From a virus, in the IMG/VR virus record IMGVR_UViG_3300047678_000848, positions 1 through 30,667 of that record: a stretch of DNA of 30,667 nt; one strand, given 5' to 3'. Below the pieces are notes generated by a model. It made no database searches, was not told where the DNA came from, and saw only the letters and a list, made by a program, of their open reading frames with translations. This document shows, one piece after another, positions 6,899 through 14,574 of the stretch. The translations under genes were made by a program, and so were the position numbers. Within the stretch, counting starts at the first letter, position 1; each line of letters opens with the position of its first letter.

Positions 6899-8495
6899 GC
6901 AGCTCGCCGACGCGCTTGTGGCGAGCGGCGTGCCCGAGCTGCCGTTCGGTCTGGGCGATCTTTACATCCAGACCAAGGACGCCCGGCTGGTCGTGCTCGG
7001 TGATGTCGTCAACGATGTCCAGGCGGCGATCTTGGACGACGTGGCACCCGCTTGGCACACCGGCGACTGCACGCTCGCGAGGGGCAGTCGCGAGTACGAT
7101 CTCAAGGCGCGCCAGTTCGGGGTCAGTACGTTGTTTCTTGCGCTCTATTTCCTCGATACGATCAACAACCCCGATCGTAACACGGTTGTGATCGCTGATG
7201 ACGCCGAAAACACGACCGCGTTGTTCGCGAAGGTTAAGCTTTTTTATGATAACTTGCCGACCAATAGGCGGCCGCGCACACGCTACAGCACAAAGACAGA
7301 GCTAGATCTGGCCGACCTGCGCTCGACGTTTCGGGTGTTGACGGCTGGCAAGGGTGGCGCTGGCCGGTCGCGCACGATCCACAATTTGCATATCAGCGAG
7401 CTGGCGTTTTGGCCCGACGCAGATGTTGTGCTCACGGGGCTGTTGCAGGCGGTCCCTGCGGGTGGCAACGTCACGATCGAAAGCACCGCCAACGGCCGGG
7501 GCGGCAAGGGCGAGGCGTTTTATCGGGAGTGGCAAGCGGCGGTGCGCGGCGAGAACGGCTACCGCCCGCGCTTCACGCCCTGGTACGCGCACAAGGAGTA
7601 CTCCATTGAGCCTGACCCAGCGTTCGTGCCGATCACAGGGCCCGAGGACGACCCGCTGGTGCGGCGCTTCGGCGACGAGATGGCGCTCATGCAGCGCCAC
7701 CGGCTCACGCTCGGCCAGATCGCCTGGCGCCGGGAAAAGATGCTGGAGCCCGGCATGGGCGCGCAGTTTCGGCAGGAGTACCCGGCCACCGCCGACGAGG
7801 CATTTTTGGCCAGCGGCGCGACGTTTTTCAACGACTTCGACGACCAGGTTGGGGGTCGACATGTCGTCGCGGCATCAGATGTGCCCGCCTGGTGGCATTT
7901 TGCAGGCGGGTTTGACTACGGCAAGAGCGCGCCCGCCTGCTTCTTGCTGGGCGTCTGGAATCCGGCCGAAATCTGCCGGGTTCTCACAGAAGTTTATATG
8001 CCCGGTGAAGAATCTGACCAAGCCGATGCCATTGTGGGCGCGCTCAAGCGCTTCGGCCTTTGGGACAACACAACCGGGTCCAGCCGCTGCGTGATCTACA
8101 GCGATCCATCGATCTTCCCAGCAACCGATCCGAAAAAACGGATCGGCCGACCGATCGTGCAAACGTTTTGGGACAAGGGGCTCCAGACGGTACCTGCACA
8201 AAACAATCGTCTGGCAACCAACAGCAACCTGCGGACGTATCTGTCGCACGACAAAATCCTGATTCACGCGGAGTGTCGTAACCTGATCCGCACCCTGCCG
8301 ACGATGATTGTCGACCCGAACGACGCGGAGGACTTTGACCACCGCCCCGGCATCGAGGACCACGCGGTGGACGCCCTTCGCTACCTGCTGATGCACCGAG
8401 ACATTCGGCCGACTGAGACTGTCTCACGTCTCCCTGACACGGCCCCACGTTGGGCCAAAGAGGCTGCCCACCGCGCCCGTGGGCCTCGTTACTAA
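6837..8495 (+). CDS. terL: Terminase large subunit (packaging ATPase-nuclease)
   Basis: 552 residues from ATG 6837, inside the end of the previous gene; a GTG six bases upstream is the alternative. KARQFGVST (about 90-98) is the modified Walker A seen in many phage terminases (RQ.G.ST), and HISE (about 185-188) the Walker B with catalytic Glu188. The C-terminal RNase H-like nuclease shows D360 in GFDYGKS, D423 in SDPS and the DHAVDALRY motif (D508, D512). It would cut concatemers and drive DNA into the prohead through the portal encoded downstream. Length is usual for the family. A hairpin with an A6 loop lies at 8125-8146 inside the nuclease part. Confidence 0.92.
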   Translation: MSATLQRSTPYKTDCVGFALEQLADALVASGVPELPFGLGDLYIQTKDARLVVLGDVVNDVQAAILDDVAPAWHTGDCTLARGSREYDLKARQFGVSTLFLALYFLDTINNPDRNTVVIADDAENTTALFAKVKLFYDNLPTNRRPRTRYSTKTELDLADLRSTFRVLTAGKGGAGRSRTIHNLHISELAFWPDADVVLTGLLQAVPAGGNVTIESTANGRGGKGEAFYREWQAAVRGENGYRPRFTPWYAHKEYSIEPDPAFVPITGPEDDPLVRRFGDEMALMQRHRLTLGQIAWRREKMLEPGMGAQFRQEYPATADEAFLASGATFFNDFDDQVGGRHVVAASDVPAWWHFAGGFDYGKSAPACFLLGVWNPAEICRVLTEVYMPGEESDQADAIVGALKRFGLWDNTTGSSRCVIYSDPSIFPATDPKKRIGRPIVQTFWDKGLQTVPAQNNRLATNSNLRTYLSHDKILIHAECRNLIRTLPTMIVDPNDAEDFDHRPGIEDHAVDALRYLLMHRDIRPTETVSRLPDTAPRWAKEAAHRARGPRY

Positions 8496-8513
8496 TCCCA
8501 GCCGCCAAAGCTC

Positions 8514-8545
8514 ACACAAGCTCGCCGTCACCGGCGAGCTTGTGT
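8514..8545. repeat. Perfect 14-bp hairpin, TCAC loop, after terL
   Basis: ACACAAGCTCGCCG (8514-8527), loop TCAC (8528-8531), CGGCGAGCTTGTGT (8532-8545). It starts 19 bases after the terL stop in a 73-base gap. No T-run follows, so it is a weak candidate for a terminator; RNA processing or 3'-end protection is as likely. It is the best copy of the TCAC/GTGA family. Confidence 0.8.
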
Positions 8546-8568
8546 AGGCGGGCCAGGAAACGCGATCT

Positions 8569-8742
8569 ATGCACCTTGCCGTCGCCCTGCTGCTGTCCGT
8601 GGTCGCCCTGCTGACCGGCTTCATCGCCGGCTACGTCTGGGGCTCTTGGGCCGGTGCCACGCGCCATGCCTGCCCGGTCTTCGACCGTAACGCCGTCCGG
8701 CGCCGTCCTCGGCAGGGCGACGGTAGAGAGGTCAAATACTGA
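8569..8742 (+). CDS. Small single-pass membrane protein
   Basis: 57 residues, start ATG 8569 after AGGAAA (8555-8560). Residues 3-25 (AVALLLSVVALLTGFIAGYV and flanks) form one clear transmembrane helix with a small-residue face; the remaining 30 residues are basic (RRRPRQGDGREVK), which would stay cytoplasmic. Such one-helix proteins in phage structural operons can be accessory lysis or superinfection factors, but there is no motif to decide. It is followed after 2 bases by the next ATG. Confidence 0.6.
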   Translation: MHLAVALLLSVVALLTGFIAGYVWGSWAGATRHACPVFDRNAVRRRPRQGDGREVKY

Positions 8743-8744
8743 CT

Positions 8745-9032
8745 ATGCCGGTAAACCAAGTTGCTGGGCCACCCTCGATGCCGATGGGGGGCGCAGAGAC
8801 CACAGGAGGTGCCGTGCTGGCGGTTTCGGCACCCAACCCTGCCTGCGTGTTGCTTTCCGCGCTGGAGAGCGTGATGGACGCCGATAGCGCCCGCATTGTG
8901 CTGCGCATACTGCCCGTCGTGTTGGCCTCCGGTGCGGGCACCTCTCACCGAGAAAACCACCTGCTGCGCCAGGCGGGCGCGTTGCTGAGAGACGCCGCGC
9001 GCGAACAGAACTCGCCGCCACCACCGCCATGA
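8745..9032 (+). CDS. Hypothetical small protein, 95 residues
   Basis: Starts at ATG 8745, with AGAGAGG about 15 bases upstream. Residues 1-30 are Pro/Gly/Ala rich and probably flexible. Residues 31-85 form a helical stretch (LLSALESVMDADSARIVLRILPVVLA, ENHLLRQAGALLRDAAREQ). The end is a run of five prolines. No family recognised. Between terL and the portal, phages often encode small head-associated or unknown proteins. Confidence 0.5.
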   Translation: MPVNQVAGPPSMPMGGAETTGGAVLAVSAPNPACVLLSALESVMDADSARIVLRILPVVLASGAGTSHRENHLLRQAGALLRDAAREQNSPPPPP

Positions 9033-9092
9033 CGCCAACGATCACGACGCCGACTGTATTAACCCTGGGTCTTGCGCCCGAAGGAGCTGACC

Positions 9093-9317
9093 ATGCCGAA
9101 AACGAAAAATACTACCGCCCCACCGACTGACAAAAGCGACGAGGAGCGCCACTTGCTGCCCTCGTTTGTGCTGAGCGACGAGGAGCGCCGCTTGATGCGC
9201 TCGTTTGTGCCGACGCTGCTTGATGAGGCAGCGGTGACGACCACATCGCTCACGATGGGCGAGGCGCTCACCCTGCGTGGTCTCGCGTCCAAGATCGCCG
9301 TCCTAGCCACCCTGTAG
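9093..9317 (+). CDS. Hypothetical small protein with 13-residue tandem duplication
   Basis: 74 residues from ATG 9093, after AAGGAG at 9080-9085, a good ribosome site; an ATG at 9072 in the same frame is less well placed. A 39-bp unit is repeated (9135-9173 and 9174-9212, four differences), giving SDEERHLLPSFVL followed by SDEERRLMRSFVP. The C-terminal half (TTSLTMGEALTLRGLASKIAVLATL) is amphipathic helix. Precedes the portal gene by 23 bases. Function unknown. Confidence 0.55.
   Translation: MPKTKNTTAPPTDKSDEERHLLPSFVLSDEERRLMRSFVPTLLDEAAVTTTSLTMGEALTLRGLASKIAVLATL
9135..9212. repeat. 39-bp tandem duplication, 35 of 39 identical
   Basis: Two adjacent 39-base units in frame inside the small gene at 9093-9317. 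The four differences show that the duplication is not brand new and that the copies have begun to diverge. Confidence 0.75.
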
Positions 9318-9340
9318 ACGACAGACCGTACGCCCTTCTC

Positions 9341-11251
9341 ATGCCCCGGCTCACCTCGCGACTTTTCTCCGGCCTCGGCCGCCTCGGGCGCGGGGCTGCT
9401 CTGTCTCGCCCACAGGAGGTATCTGCACGCCAAAGCGCAGGGAGTCCGGGCCATTTCGAGCCTCTCGGCCCAGACGATTTCGACAGGGACGAATTCGAGG
9501 AGGCGGACGAGGAGCGCGGCGCGGTCCCGCCCGAAGGCGAGGCAGCGTGCGTCGATGAGATCAAGCGCTGGGTTGAGAACGCAAAAGCGGCGCGCGCGCC
9601 GCTGGAGGGCCTGTGGATCGAGGCCATGGCCGCGGCCGAAGGTTATCCCTTCGTGGAGTGGGACGAGCGCCAGCGCCGCTTGTCGAGCATCTACACCGCC
9701 GACGATCGGCACCGCTACGTCTGCCCGGGCGTGGTCAAGGAGCTGCTCGAAAAATTCGTCGCGCGGGCGACGCAAAGCAAGCCTGACGCGTCGCCAGTCG
9801 CTGTGAGTCAGGCCGATCTTGACCAGACGGCGGCCCGCGAGGCCCGCGCGATCTTCGCCGAGTGTGAACGCGAGCTCGATCCGCAAGGCACGCTGCGGCG
9901 CCTGGTGTACCTCGCTGGTATGAGCACCACAGCATTTCTCCAGCAGTATTGGGACGAGGCTAAAGAGGCATTGGTGCCTGTATTCGGCCCGTCCGGGGTC
10001 ATGACCGGCGCCAGACTTGAGCGCGTGGGCGGTGTGTGCGAACGGGTCTTCTCAGGACTCGACGTCCTGCTCGATCCAAGCGCCCGATCCTGGGACGAGG
10101 TGCGCCGTCTCTGCATTGTGATGCGCGTCCCGCCCGAGTACGTCAAATCCAAGTACGGCCTAGCGGTCGAGCCTGACGACGACGACACGCTTGCCTACGT
10201 CGACGCCCTGTTTACGGCCCGCTCCCGGGGTGCGCGCATGCAGGGAGCCAAAAAGCCGAATCTGTGCACGCTCTACGTCGTGGAAGACAAAGCTGGCGGC
10301 GCGGGCAGTAAGTATCCGCAGGGGCGCTATACGGTCGTTGTGGGGAATCGCCTGGCCCGCTACCAGGTGACGGGCCTGTACCCGCCCTACGACAAATTTT
10401 CGGTCATTCCACTGGGCTACCTGGAGGCGCAGGGTACGCCCTACGACCTGGGCAAGGTCGACGAGACAGCGCTGGCGAGTGAGCGCGCCATCGGGCGCAT
10501 CTCGTCGCGCTGGCTGGAAAAGATCGAAAAGGACCGTATCTTCATCTTCGAAGGGCCGGGCACGCAGACCGCTCCGGACGCCTACGAGGACGACGTCGCC
10601 CGCATCGTCAAGCGGGTGCCGATTGGTCCCCAGACGCCCCAGATCACGCCCATGGCGCCCGTCAGCAGAGACTGGGCAGACATGATCCAGTACCACCTGG
10701 GGCGCTTGCAGGACCATTTCGGGGTCCACGACATCAGTCAGGGCAAAACCCCCGCCGGGGTCACGGCTGGCAGCGCCATCGAGTTGCTGCTGGAGTCCGA
10801 CACGTCGCAGATGTCGATTTTTTTGCAGCGCGTGGAGCGTTTCTCCCAGCTACAGCGCGAGGGCTGGCTTCGCCTATACAGTCTGTTTGCCAAGGAGCCG
10901 CGGATCACGAGCGTCGACGAGTCAGGCAGCAGCGTGGGCGCGCAGTCAGGCGTCGTCGCGTTCGACGCGCTCTCCCAGGGCGGCCAAGTGCGCGTCCATG
11001 TGATACCCGGCAGCGCCGTGCCCAAGACGCCGGCGGCAAAAAACGAGCTGTATATCACGCTCTATAACGCGGGCGCTATGGGGCCGCCCGGCTCGCCCGA
11101 GGCCAACATCATGCTCTGGCGCCTGCTGTCGGACTCACGCAGCGATGAAGGCGTCGAGCACGCCCTGGACATGCTCCAGCAGCGTGAGGAGCAGCAGCAA
11201 GCTGAACAGGCGGCAATGACAGGCGCGGCCCAGTCGGGATTGCCTCGCTAG
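9341..11251 (+). CDS. Portal protein
   Basis: 636 residues. It forms the dodecameric DNA channel at the unique capsid vertex and docks the terminase. Support: position between terL and scaffold, size, and portal-like segments: KRWVENAKAARAPLEGLWIEA (clip/wing region), SGLDVLLDPSARSWDEVRRL, YPPYDKFSVIPLGYLEAQGTPYDLG, ISQGKTPAGVTAGSAIELLLES and a C-terminal glutamine-rich helix. The last motif, with its TAGSAI and following helix, is typical of podovirus/P22-like portals. The first 60 residues are acidic and probably disordered. Start ATG 9341 has no clear ribosome site; an AGGAGG at 9414 has no in-frame start after it. A fully self-complementary 18-base palindrome lies at 9586-9603. Confidence 0.88.
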   Translation: MPRLTSRLFSGLGRLGRGAALSRPQEVSARQSAGSPGHFEPLGPDDFDRDEFEEADEERGAVPPEGEAACVDEIKRWVENAKAARAPLEGLWIEAMAAAEGYPFVEWDERQRRLSSIYTADDRHRYVCPGVVKELLEKFVARATQSKPDASPVAVSQADLDQTAAREARAIFAECERELDPQGTLRRLVYLAGMSTTAFLQQYWDEAKEALVPVFGPSGVMTGARLERVGGVCERVFSGLDVLLDPSARSWDEVRRLCIVMRVPPEYVKSKYGLAVEPDDDDTLAYVDALFTARSRGARMQGAKKPNLCTLYVVEDKAGGAGSKYPQGRYTVVVGNRLARYQVTGLYPPYDKFSVIPLGYLEAQGTPYDLGKVDETALASERAIGRISSRWLEKIEKDRIFIFEGPGTQTAPDAYEDDVARIVKRVPIGPQTPQITPMAPVSRDWADMIQYHLGRLQDHFGVHDISQGKTPAGVTAGSAIELLLESDTSQMSIFLQRVERFSQLQREGWLRLYSLFAKEPRITSVDESGSSVGAQSGVVAFDALSQGGQVRVHVIPGSAVPKTPAAKNELYITLYNAGAMGPPGSPEANIMLWRLLSDSRSDEGVEHALDMLQQREEQQQAEQAAMTGAAQSGLPR

Positions 11252-11255
11252 GCCA

Positions 11256-11321
11256 AGTCGCCGAGCCTGGCGAAGCCGAACCCCGAGTTACCAAGCTCGG
11301 GGTTGGGCGAATGTCCCGCAG
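11256..11321. repeat. Composite palindromic element, copy 1
   Basis: A 66-base unit in the portal-scaffold gap, 62 of 66 identical to copy 2 (13788-13853). It contains a second-family hairpin (about 11258-11273) directly followed by a 15-bp ACCA-loop hairpin (11275-11308, one mismatch and one G-T pair). The ACCA hairpin interrupts the second-family sequence and is bounded by GGCGAA on both sides. Confidence 0.8.
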
Positions 11322-11389
11322 ATACCTCGCCGTCCCGGGTTGGGCGCTAAACGACCCGGATGGAATCTGTTGATTCCGGAGAACCACCT

Positions 11390-12178
11390 ATGGACGAACT
11401 ACTCGCAGACGGCTCGTCCGCGTCTGCAACCAGCGATGATGGCCCGAGCTACCAAGCTCGGGATGGTCAGGGATTCGAGGCGCGCGACTATGGCGACAGC
11501 TTAGACAGCGCTGCCGAGAAGGCAACGCTTGCCGAGCCGGAAGGGGGTGTTGAGCCTGCTGTAAGCCCCGAGCCGGACGCTGCGGCGACCGTGCCCTGGC
11601 ACAAAGATCCGCGCTTTCAGGAATGGAAGCAGGCTGAGACGCGCTACAAGCGTTTCGAGAGCCTGATCCAGCAGCTCGAAACTCAGGGGTTCGGCTCCGC
11701 CGACGATATCCAGGCGGCGCTCGAAGTACAGCGCCAACGCGAGGAGCTTTTGCACTACCAGCAGAGCCTGGAGGAGCAAGGCGTCGACGAAGTCGTGCAG
11801 CAGGAGTTGATTGCCGCCCGGCAACACGCAGCCCAACTGGAGGCGCGTGATCGTTACTGGCAGACACACGTGACCAACTCCGCCCTGCGGGAGGCGCGCG
11901 CCGTCCTGCCAGATATGACCCCAGATATTGAAAATCATTTGCGGAAATTGCCGCCCGATGCCATCGGCCAGATCGCCGAGACCCTCGCCGCCTATAAGGC
12001 GAGGGTCGAGAAGGCCGCTGTCGCCCGCTACGTCACCGAAAAATCCGCCGCCTTAAAGCAGCACCAGCAGCCGGAAGTCGGACGGGGGACTCCCCCGTCC
12101 GCCCGAATTGAGAATGCGTCGCCTGATACGCCGCTTTCGCAGCTTCTCGGCCTGCTGCCCCTGCCTCGGCGCGGATAA
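11390..12178 (+). CDS. Scaffolding protein
   Basis: 262 residues from ATG 11390, with GGAG at 11377-11380; an ATG 30 bases upstream lies in a small hairpin (11362-11377) and lacks a ribosome site. It is acidic, low in aromatic residues and rich in Gln/Glu, with long helical segments from about residue 78 to 165 and 170-225 that should form coiled coils. It lies directly before the capsid gene, the classic position for a scaffold that guides prohead assembly and is then lost. Residues 18-24 (G-P-S-Y-Q-A-R) come from an inserted ACCA-loop palindrome (11443-11462). The final 60 codons contain two more perfect hairpins (11980-12007, 12079-12101). Confidence 0.78.
   Translation: MDELLADGSSASATSDDGPSYQARDGQGFEARDYGDSLDSAAEKATLAEPEGGVEPAVSPEPDAAATVPWHKDPRFQEWKQAETRYKRFESLIQQLETQGFGSADDIQAALEVQRQREELLHYQQSLEEQGVDEVVQQELIAARQHAAQLEARDRYWQTHVTNSALREARAVLPDMTPDIENHLRKLPPDAIGQIAETLAAYKARVEKAAVARYVTEKSAALKQHQQPEVGRGTPPSARIENASPDTPLSQLLGLLPLPRRG
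11443..11462. repeat. ACCA-loop palindrome inside scaffold gene
   Basis: CCCGAGCT, ACCA (11451-11454), AGCTCGGG. Perfect 8-bp stem. It encodes the same P-S-Y-Q-A-R peptide as the copy in the primase gene at 3620-3639, in an acidic, probably disordered N-terminal region. Confidence 0.8.
11980..12007. repeat. Perfect 10-bp inverted repeat in scaffold gene
   Basis: GACCCTCGCC (11980-11989), 8-base spacer, GGCGAGGGTC (11998-12007). It encodes part of a helix (ETLAAYKARVEKA). Confidence 0.7.
12079..12101. repeat. Perfect 10-bp hairpin with ACT loop in scaffold gene
   Basis: CGGACGGGGG (12079-12088), ACT, CCCCCGTCCG (12092-12101). The triloop ACT is shared with the hairpin at 15652-15676. Confidence 0.75.
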
Positions 12179-12184
12179 CGATGG

Positions 12185-12202
12185 CGGAGCTACCAAGCTC
12201 CG
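12185..12202. repeat. ACCA-loop palindrome after scaffold gene
   Basis: CGGAGCT, ACCA (12192-12195), AGCTCCG, seven bases after the scaffold stop. It is an intergenic copy with the CGG...CCG type outer stem, unlike the CCG...CGG type inside the scaffold gene. Confidence 0.8.
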
Positions 12203-12231
12203 TCCCATAACGGACCACTTAGGAACTCGGC

Positions 12232-12253
12232 AAGCAGGGCAGATGCCCTGCTT
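12232..12253 (+). terminator. Terminator-like or processing hairpin before the capsid gene
   Basis: AAGCAGGGC (12232-12240), loop AGAT, GCCCTGCTT (12245-12253), then a GT-rich stretch with two TTTT runs (12260-12270). The stem is strong but the T-run is interrupted, so partial termination or an mRNA-processing/stability hairpin that raises capsid output is as likely. It ends 29 bases before the capsid ATG. Confidence 0.45.
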
Positions 12254-12282
12254 TGCGGGGTTTTGTGGTTTTGGAGACTCCT

Positions 12283-13305
12283 ATGCCCGTCGAATCCCAA
12301 TCGTATACACTGTCCGAAATCGCCGGGCGCAGCAATGACCCGATCCTCAAAAAGGTCGTGAACGTGCTGCACGAAGGCAACAACATCATGACGGATATCC
12401 CGTTGCGGACCAATGCGGCGCTCAAGATGCGCTGGTCGCGCTACGACCACACCTCGTCGCTGCCCACGATCAACTGGGCCAAAATCAACGAAGAACCTGC
12501 GGCAACGCGCGGCAAGCCGAGCTTCTACAGCACGGAAATGGCACTGATCCGCAATCTTTTCTCCATTGACCGCCGCCTAGCCGCGCAGCCCGACACCATC
12601 GGCAACCCGATCGACGACGATTTTGAGATCTGGAAGCAGGTTTTGCAGTACGAGTTCAACCGCCGGTTCATCTATAACGACCCGGCGACCGGTGAGGAAG
12701 ACGCGCCCGCAGGAATCAACACGATCCTGGCGAACCCATCGGTTTACGGCATGATCTCGGACACCAAGATCAACGTCAACCTCGACATCTCGCTCGCGAA
12801 CGTGACCGCCGCGGCGGCGCGCGCGCTCATGGTCCATTTGCAGCGCATCATTGCCCGTTGCACAGGCGGCAAGCGGCTCAAAGGTATTTTCTACTGTAAC
12901 CAGGACACGCTTGTTCTTGTTGCCAACGCCGCCCGCGTATTGGGTACGGGTGCAGGTTTCGACATCACACGCGATTCCTACGACCGTCCGTTTACGACGT
13001 TCATGGGTTACCCATTCAAGGACATCGGCTACGACGTCTCCCAGACGAACTACATCATCACCAACACCGAGCCGGCGACCGGCACCGGCAACACGGGGGG
13101 CACGGCGACGTCCGTTTACTTTGTGACCTACGGCGACCAAGCCGTGACCGGCTGGCAGCCCGAAGACCTGACCATCGAGCCGCTCGGTCGCTCGGAGCGC
13201 GGCACGCACAACCTGTATCTCATCGACTGGGGTGTCGGCTGGGCGTTCAAAGGCCCGCGCTGCATCGGCCAGCTCCACAACCTGACCCTGGGCTCGCTGC
13301 CGTAG
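12283..13305 (+). CDS. Major capsid protein
   Basis: 340 residues from ATG 12283, with GGAGACTCCT directly upstream (12272-12281). The N-terminal text SEIAGRSNDPILKKVVNVLHEGNNIMTDIPLRTN (here quoted only as: NVLHEGNNIMTDIP, about residues 27-40) is the arrangement of a widespread podo/siphovirus capsid family in which a helix is followed by an 'N.I..D.P' loop. Length, order (portal, scaffold, capsid) and the absence of palindromes or repeats agree with a highly constrained structural gene. C-terminal GWAFKGPRCIGQLHNL is also capsid-like. It would form the icosahedral shell. The fold is presumably HK97-like, inferred from the family. Confidence 0.88.
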   Translation: MPVESQSYTLSEIAGRSNDPILKKVVNVLHEGNNIMTDIPLRTNAALKMRWSRYDHTSSLPTINWAKINEEPAATRGKPSFYSTEMALIRNLFSIDRRLAAQPDTIGNPIDDDFEIWKQVLQYEFNRRFIYNDPATGEEDAPAGINTILANPSVYGMISDTKINVNLDISLANVTAAAARALMVHLQRIIARCTGGKRLKGIFYCNQDTLVLVANAARVLGTGAGFDITRDSYDRPFTTFMGYPFKDIGYDVSQTNYIITNTEPATGTGNTGGTATSVYFVTYGDQAVTGWQPEDLTIEPLGRSERGTHNLYLIDWGVGWAFKGPRCIGQLHNLTLGSLP

Positions 13306-13306
13306 C

Positions 13307-13329
13307 AAGCTCGCCGGTGACGGCGAATT
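13307..13329. repeat. GTGA-loop palindrome after capsid gene
   Basis: AAGCTCGCCG, loop GTGA (13317-13320), CGGCGAATT, with one C-A mismatch and one G-T pair. It is the opposite-orientation loop of the TCAC family (540-562, 8514-8545). It begins two bases after the capsid stop. A second imperfect stem, ATTCCC...GGGAAT, follows at about 13357-13378. Confidence 0.6.
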
Positions 13330-13392
13330 CTCTAGCGCCCTAACGGACCCTGACGATTCCCACGCGCGCGCGCGGGAATGGAGAACGAAACC

Positions 13393-13782
13393 ATGCCTTC
13401 TGACGCTCTTCGCGTGCTACAAGCGTCGACGACGCGCACCGCCGCGTTCAACGGTGCCTTTATCGACATCGGTCGCGGCGGCCAGAACACCGATCTGGTG
13501 TTTCGGGTCAAGATCACTGCTGCCAACGCCTCGGGTGCTACCGGCACCGCCGTGTTCCGCATAGCGGACTCGGCCGACGGCACCAACCCGATCACGTTTT
13601 TCAGTCCGACCGAAGGCACGGTGACGCTGCCCGTGTCGCCTGCCGCCTTCAATAACTACATCTACTTCCGCGTGCGCACGCCGCGGCGGTACATTCGCCT
13701 AGAGCTCCAGACCATCACTGGCACATCCGCTACCGTCACCTACTTCGCGGAGCAGACCACCACCGACCCCAATCTGTCGTAG
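13393..13782 (+). CDS. Probable head decoration or minor head protein
   Basis: 129 residues from ATG 13393, with GGAG at about 13379-13382; the ATG at 13378 has no ribosome site. The whole protein is Thr/Ala/Gly/Phe rich and alternates polar and hydrophobic residues, a beta-sandwich pattern (TDLVFRVKITAANASG, TAVFRIADSADG, NNYIYFRVRTPRRYIRLELQ). Small all-beta proteins directly after the capsid gene are usually decoration or head-fibre proteins. No catalytic motif. I do not recognise a named family. Confidence 0.55.
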   Translation: MPSDALRVLQASTTRTAAFNGAFIDIGRGGQNTDLVFRVKITAANASGATGTAVFRIADSADGTNPITFFSPTEGTVTLPVSPAAFNNYIYFRVRTPRRYIRLELQTITGTSATVTYFAEQTTTDPNLS

Positions 13783-13787
13783 GTCAT

Positions 13788-13853
13788 AGTCGCCGGGCCC
13801 GGCGAAGCCCAACCCCGAGTTACCAAGCTCGGGGTTGGGCGAATGTCCCTCAG
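13788..13853. repeat. Composite palindromic element, copy 2
   Basis: 66 bases, four differences from copy 1 at 11256-11321. It has a fully self-complementary 16-base second-family core (13790-13805) and a 15-bp ACCA-loop hairpin (13807-13840) with a single G-T pair, bounded by GGCGAA on both sides. It begins 6 bases after the preceding stop and ends ahead of the chosen start of the next gene. Confidence 0.82.
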
Positions 13854-13884
13854 TGCCACGCCCCTGAAAGTGCGAAATTTCGCC

Positions 13885-14574
13885 ATGCCGACCCGAGCCG
13901 AGATGAAAACCCTGCTGCGTGTGCGTTGTCGCCCGCTTCTGCCGCCCGGCACCGTGGTCGACCCCCTTGCTGCCGACCAGTTTCTGACGATCAAAACGGA
14001 TGAGATGGCGCAGCGCACCTGGTGCTACTGGCGCCGCGCCGCAAGCGCCGTTGGGACCGGTCAAGCGCTCTACTGCTACCCGAATGCTGTCGGCTACAAC
14101 GACGACGACACGCTCCACCGTTTCGAAGGCGGCCCGGAATTTTTCGACATTCGCCGTGTCGCCTGCGAGGATGAGAGGGGGCAGGTTATCGTTTTGGAGC
14201 AGGCGACCGATGCGTTTCTCGACGCCTACGCGGCGGGCTGGCGCAAGTCGCCCGAGGTGGGGCGTCCTGCCGTGTGGGTGGCGCGCTATCCAAAGATCGA
14301 GCTGTACCCGGTGCCAAGCTACACCCGCGCGGGCGCGCTCGTCGTCGAGGGCTACGCCCGACCGTCGTCGTCATGGAGCCAAGACGGCGACAACTTCCCG
14401 CTCCCTGCGGCCGCCATGCTCCCCGTCATCGCCGGGTCGGCGGCGTATCTGACCGGCAGCGCCGCGCTCGCCACAGAGTTTGAGGCGGGCGTGAATCTGC
14501 TCTGGCGCCAGAGCATCGGCCAGCACGAGCAAGGCCGCGCCCACGCCCCGACGGTCCTAGGAGGAGCGTCCTGA
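13885..14574 (+). CDS. Head-tail adaptor/connector-like protein
   Basis: 229 residues from ATG 13885 (MPTRAEMKTLLRVRC). An ATG at 13843 opens the same frame, but it lies 2 bases after the 15-bp hairpin of the composite element, which would bury its ribosome site, and the ATG itself is part of the repeat; I therefore prefer 13885, although its own ribosome site is weak. The protein mixes helices (DAFLDAYAAGWRKS, PAAAMLPVIAGSAAYL, FEAGVNLLWRQSIG) with beta segments (PAVWVARYPKIELYPVPSY). Position after capsid and decoration genes fits an adaptor between portal and tail. Identity is by position. Confidence 0.55.
   Translation: MPTRAEMKTLLRVRCRPLLPPGTVVDPLAADQFLTIKTDEMAQRTWCYWRRAASAVGTGQALYCYPNAVGYNDDDTLHRFEGGPEFFDIRRVACEDERGQVIVLEQATDAFLDAYAAGWRKSPEVGRPAVWVARYPKIELYPVPSYTRAGALVVEGYARPSSSWSQDGDNFPLPAAAMLPVIAGSAAYLTGSAALATEFEAGVNLLWRQSIGQHEQGRAHAPTVLGGAS

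Noticed and set aside
9029-9130. 33-codon frame starting at ATG overlapping the stop of the 95-residue gene
   Set aside because: No ribosome site, no recognisable features, and it overlaps the better-supported gene at 9093.
9059-9886. Long minus-strand open frame of 275 codons opposite the portal gene
   Set aside because: It is the reverse of a high-GC coding strand; no motif or ribosome site, and the + strand frame has family-like text.
12577-13308. Minus-strand open frame of 243 codons opposite the capsid gene
   Set aside because: Shadow of a clearly supported capsid gene; composition typical of antisense high-GC frames.
13843-14574. Connector start at ATG 13843
   Set aside because: That ATG belongs to the repeated composite element and lies two bases after a 15-bp hairpin; the same ATG in copy 1 does not start a gene.
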